Shown here one piece after another: positions 4,237-5,902 of a stretch of 5,902 nucleotides of DNA. Made by a program: the position numbers and the translations under genes. Under the pieces are notes generated by a model. The model was not told where the DNA came from. It was given only the letters and a program-made list of their open reading frames with translations, and did not search any database. Each line of letters opens with the position of its first letter. The first letter of the stretch is position 1. The stretch is from Atribacterota bacterium (GTDB taxonomy: Bacteria; Atribacterota; Phoenicimicrobiia; Phoenicimicrobiales; Phoenicimicrobiaceae). Location of the stretch: NCBI GenBank assembly GCA_030666935.1, contig DAOUWX010000121.1, positions 1-5,902 of the forward strand, in the 5' to 3' direction.

Positions 4237-5778
4237 ATGGGAGAAAATGTAACATTAACAAAAATAGTAGATTCTGATATAAAAATAATAGATGGCAGTG
4301 CTTTAGAAGGAAACATTTCTTTAAAAAAAGACAATGCTCCCAAGGATATGCCTTTAAAAGAAAAATCACAACTAAAAAAGCCGCTTAAAATTACAGATAC
4401 AACATTAAGAGATGCTCATCAATCATTATTGGCAACTCGAATGACTACCAAAGAGATGGTACCCGTATGTGAAAAGTTAGATGCCATAGGATTTTATTCT
4501 ATGGAAGTTTGGGGAGGTGCTACTTTTGACAGTTGTATGCGGTTTTTAGATGAAGATCCCTGGGAGCGATTAAGAATTTTAAAAAAGAATCTTCCCAATA
4601 CCAAGCTTCAAATGTTGTTACGGGGACAAAATATATTGGGTTATAAGCATTATCCCGATGATGTGGTTACAGAATTCGTAAAAAGAGCAATTGCCAACGG
4701 AATAGATATAATTCGTATCTTTGATGCTTTGAACGATATCCGTAATATGGAAAGTGCTTTTAAAATAGCTAAATCAGAAGGTGCTCATGTTCAGGGAACT
4801 ATCTGTTTTACTATAAGTCCGTTTCATAATAATAAAGTATTTGTAAAGAAAGTGCTGGAGATGGAGCAAATGGGTGCAGATTCGATCTGTATAAAAGACA
4901 TGGCTGGCTTAATTTCTCCTTATGAGGCATATAGTTTAACCAAAGACATTAAAGAAGTTATTTCTATACCCCTTCAACTACACTGTCATTTTACCAGCGG
5001 AATGGGGATGATGGCTTATTTAAAAGCTACGGAAGCCGGGATAGATGTAGTAGACACAGCGGTTTCATCATTGGCTCTTCAAACTTCTCAGCCCGCGGTA
5101 GAACCTTTAGTAGAAACCTTAAGGGGAACACCTTATGATACCGGGTTAGATTTAAAATTGGCTTATGAAATTGCTTCTTACTTTAAAAAAGTTAGAGAGA
5201 ATCATAAAGATATGGAATCCAATATTCAGGATATAGATACCCGGGTGTTAACATATCAAATTCCCGGAGGGATGCTTTCTAATTTAGCTGTTCAGTTAAA
5301 ACAGCAAAAAGCTGAAAATAAATACGAAGAAGTCTTAAAAGAAATTCCACGAGTTCGAAAAGAATTAGGTTATCCTCCTTTGGTTACTCCGACCAGTCAG
5401 ATAGTGGGAAGCCAGGCGACTTTGAATGTTATTTTAAAAGAACGGTATAAGATGATCCCGGAAGAAGTTCGTAAATATCTAAAGGGATTTTATGGTCAAC
5501 CACCAGCTTTTATTGACCCAAAAGTTATTGAAAAAGCAAAAATAAAAAAAAGTGAAATAATTAAATGCCGGCCGGCTGATCTATTAGAACCTGTTATCGA
5601 AAAAGTCAAAAAGGAAGTATCTTATTTAGCTGGAAATATAGAAGATATTCTGTCTTATATTTTGTTCCCCGAAGTTGCCAGAGAGTTTTTAAAGAAAAAG
5701 TTAGCTAAAGAATATTGCTTGGGAATGGAAATATTAAATGGTAACAATAATTATGATAAAGAAGGGTATGGAGTGTAA
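4237..5778 (+). CDS. oadA: Biotin-domain-less oxaloacetate/pyruvate carboxyltransferase (OadA / PycB / transcarboxylase 5S type)
   Basis: The protein has 513 residues from ATG 4237. It moves a carboxyl group between carboxybiotin and pyruvate/oxaloacetate in the cytoplasm. The HMGL-like TIM barrel begins at TDTTLRDAHQSLLATRM (53-69), followed by EVWGGATFDSCMRFL (90-104) and LLRGQN (127-132). The metal site is recognisable from transcarboxylase 5S: Asp59, the Lys of IKDMAG (Lys220, carbamylated in homologues), and His249 and His251 of LHCH. The TSQPAVEPLVETL stretch (283-295) is closer to OadA/PycB than to the Propionibacterium 5S protein. The conserved carboxylase domain follows (IPGGMLSN 342-349, PPLVTPTSQIVG 380-391, RPADLLEP 445-452). 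It ends near residue 480 without a biotinyl domain, unlike classical OadA of about 590 residues, so it must use a separate carrier, plausibly the upstream mmdC product. About 45 residues of Lys-rich N-terminal extension precede the barrel; a start at 4348 (Met38) or TTG 4213 is possible. Its stop codon overlaps a repeat. Confidence 0.88.
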   Translation: MGENVTLTKIVDSDIKIIDGSALEGNISLKKDNAPKDMPLKEKSQLKKPLKITDTTLRDAHQSLLATRMTTKEMVPVCEKLDAIGFYSMEVWGGATFDSCMRFLDEDPWERLRILKKNLPNTKLQMLLRGQNILGYKHYPDDVVTEFVKRAIANGIDIIRIFDALNDIRNMESAFKIAKSEGAHVQGTICFTISPFHNNKVFVKKVLEMEQMGADSICIKDMAGLISPYEAYSLTKDIKEVISIPLQLHCHFTSGMGMMAYLKATEAGIDVVDTAVSSLALQTSQPAVEPLVETLRGTPYDTGLDLKLAYEIASYFKKVRENHKDMESNIQDIDTRVLTYQIPGGMLSNLAVQLKQQKAENKYEEVLKEIPRVRKELGYPPLVTPTSQIVGSQATLNVILKERYKMIPEEVRKYLKGFYGQPPAFIDPKVIEKAKIKKSEIIKCRPADLLEPVIEKVKKEVSYLAGNIEDILSYILFPEVAREFLKKKLAKEYCLGMEILNGNNNYDKEGYGV

Positions 5779-5857
5779 ATTAGTATCTCGTATCTCGTGA
5801 ATCGTATTTCGTGAGGAGAATAGGAGCCAGAATCCAGAATAAATTAGTATCGCGTAT
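5777..5857 (+). repeat. Direct repeat of AAATTAGTATC-type units overlapping the oadA stop codon
   Basis: The 17-base stretch AAATTAGTATCTCGTAT at 5777-5793 recurs at 5841-5857 with one change (T to G at the twelfth base), 64 bases apart. The first copy includes the last two bases of the TAA stop (5776-5778), so the repeat boundary meets the gene end. Between the copies lie the heptamer array (5783-5817) and a tandem CCAGAAT pair (5827-5833 and 5834-5840). Confidence 0.7.
5783..5817 (+). repeat. Heptamer array, GTATCTC-like units
   Basis: Five consecutive 7-base units all start with GT: GTATCTC (5783-5789), GTATCTC (5790-5796), GTGAATC (5797-5803), GTATTTC (5804-5810) and GTGAGGA (5811-5817). 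The period equals that of the two arrays flanking the mmdA-mmdD gap, but the unit differs. The remaining bases to the window end (5858-5902) are A+T-rich, and I see no gene or further structure in them. Confidence 0.7.
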
Positions 5858-5902
5858 TGCATCAGCATTAAACTAAAAACTTAACTTCTTCTTCAATTTT
5901 AA

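Noticed and set aside
5700..5902. A biotinyl domain for the OadA-like protein lost by frameshift at its 3' end
   Set aside because: Reading past the stop at 5776-5778 in the other frames shows only repeat DNA, with no AMKM-type motif or biotinyl-domain remnant.

Overview
The window is an A+T-rich bacterial segment in which every supported gene lies on the + strand. Start codons are preceded by purine-rich, AGGAGG-like ribosome binding sites. The genes encode biotin- and sodium-dependent C3/C4 carboxyl chemistry built around methylmalonyl-CoA, as expected of an anaerobe that ferments to propionate or oxidises propionate in syntrophy. The low GC, the abundant small palindromic and heptameric intergenic repeats and this gene set would suit an uncultivated anaerobic lineage (for example Atribacterota-like) or a clostridial one. 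The taxon cannot be fixed from the sequence alone.

Layout: (1) 2-208, the 3' end of methylmalonyl-CoA epimerase. (2) 255-1811, the carboxyltransferase subunit (MmdA / transcarboxylase 12S type). (3) 1812-2113, a 302-base gap without a gene, holding two oppositely oriented arrays of 7-bp units that flank three small palindromes. (4) 2114-2476, a short single-helix membrane subunit of the OadG/MmdD type. (5) 2514-2927, the biotin carrier (MmdC / 1.3S type). (6) 2947-4065, the integral membrane Na+-pumping decarboxylase subunit (MmdB/OadB). (7) 4066-4236, a hairpin that may be a terminator, followed by a possible promoter. (8) 4237-5778, an OadA/PycB/5S-type carboxyltransferase that acts on pyruvate or oxaloacetate and lacks its own biotin domain. 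(9) 5777-5902, a second 7-bp-periodic repeat tract.

How the genes fit together: the epimerase interconverts the (R) and (S) forms of methylmalonyl-CoA. MmdA moves the carboxyl group between methylmalonyl-CoA and the biotin on the carrier. The membrane pair MmdD/MmdB can decarboxylate carboxybiotin and export Na+. The separate OadA/5S-like protein could use the same biotin carrier to move the carboxyl group to or from pyruvate/oxaloacetate. The cluster therefore holds the parts of two machines, a methylmalonyl-CoA decarboxylase Na+ pump and a methylmalonyl-CoA:pyruvate transcarboxylase, with only one biotin carrier visible. Whether they share it is an inference. The most unusual non-coding signal is the 7-bp-phased repeat family seen at two separate places.
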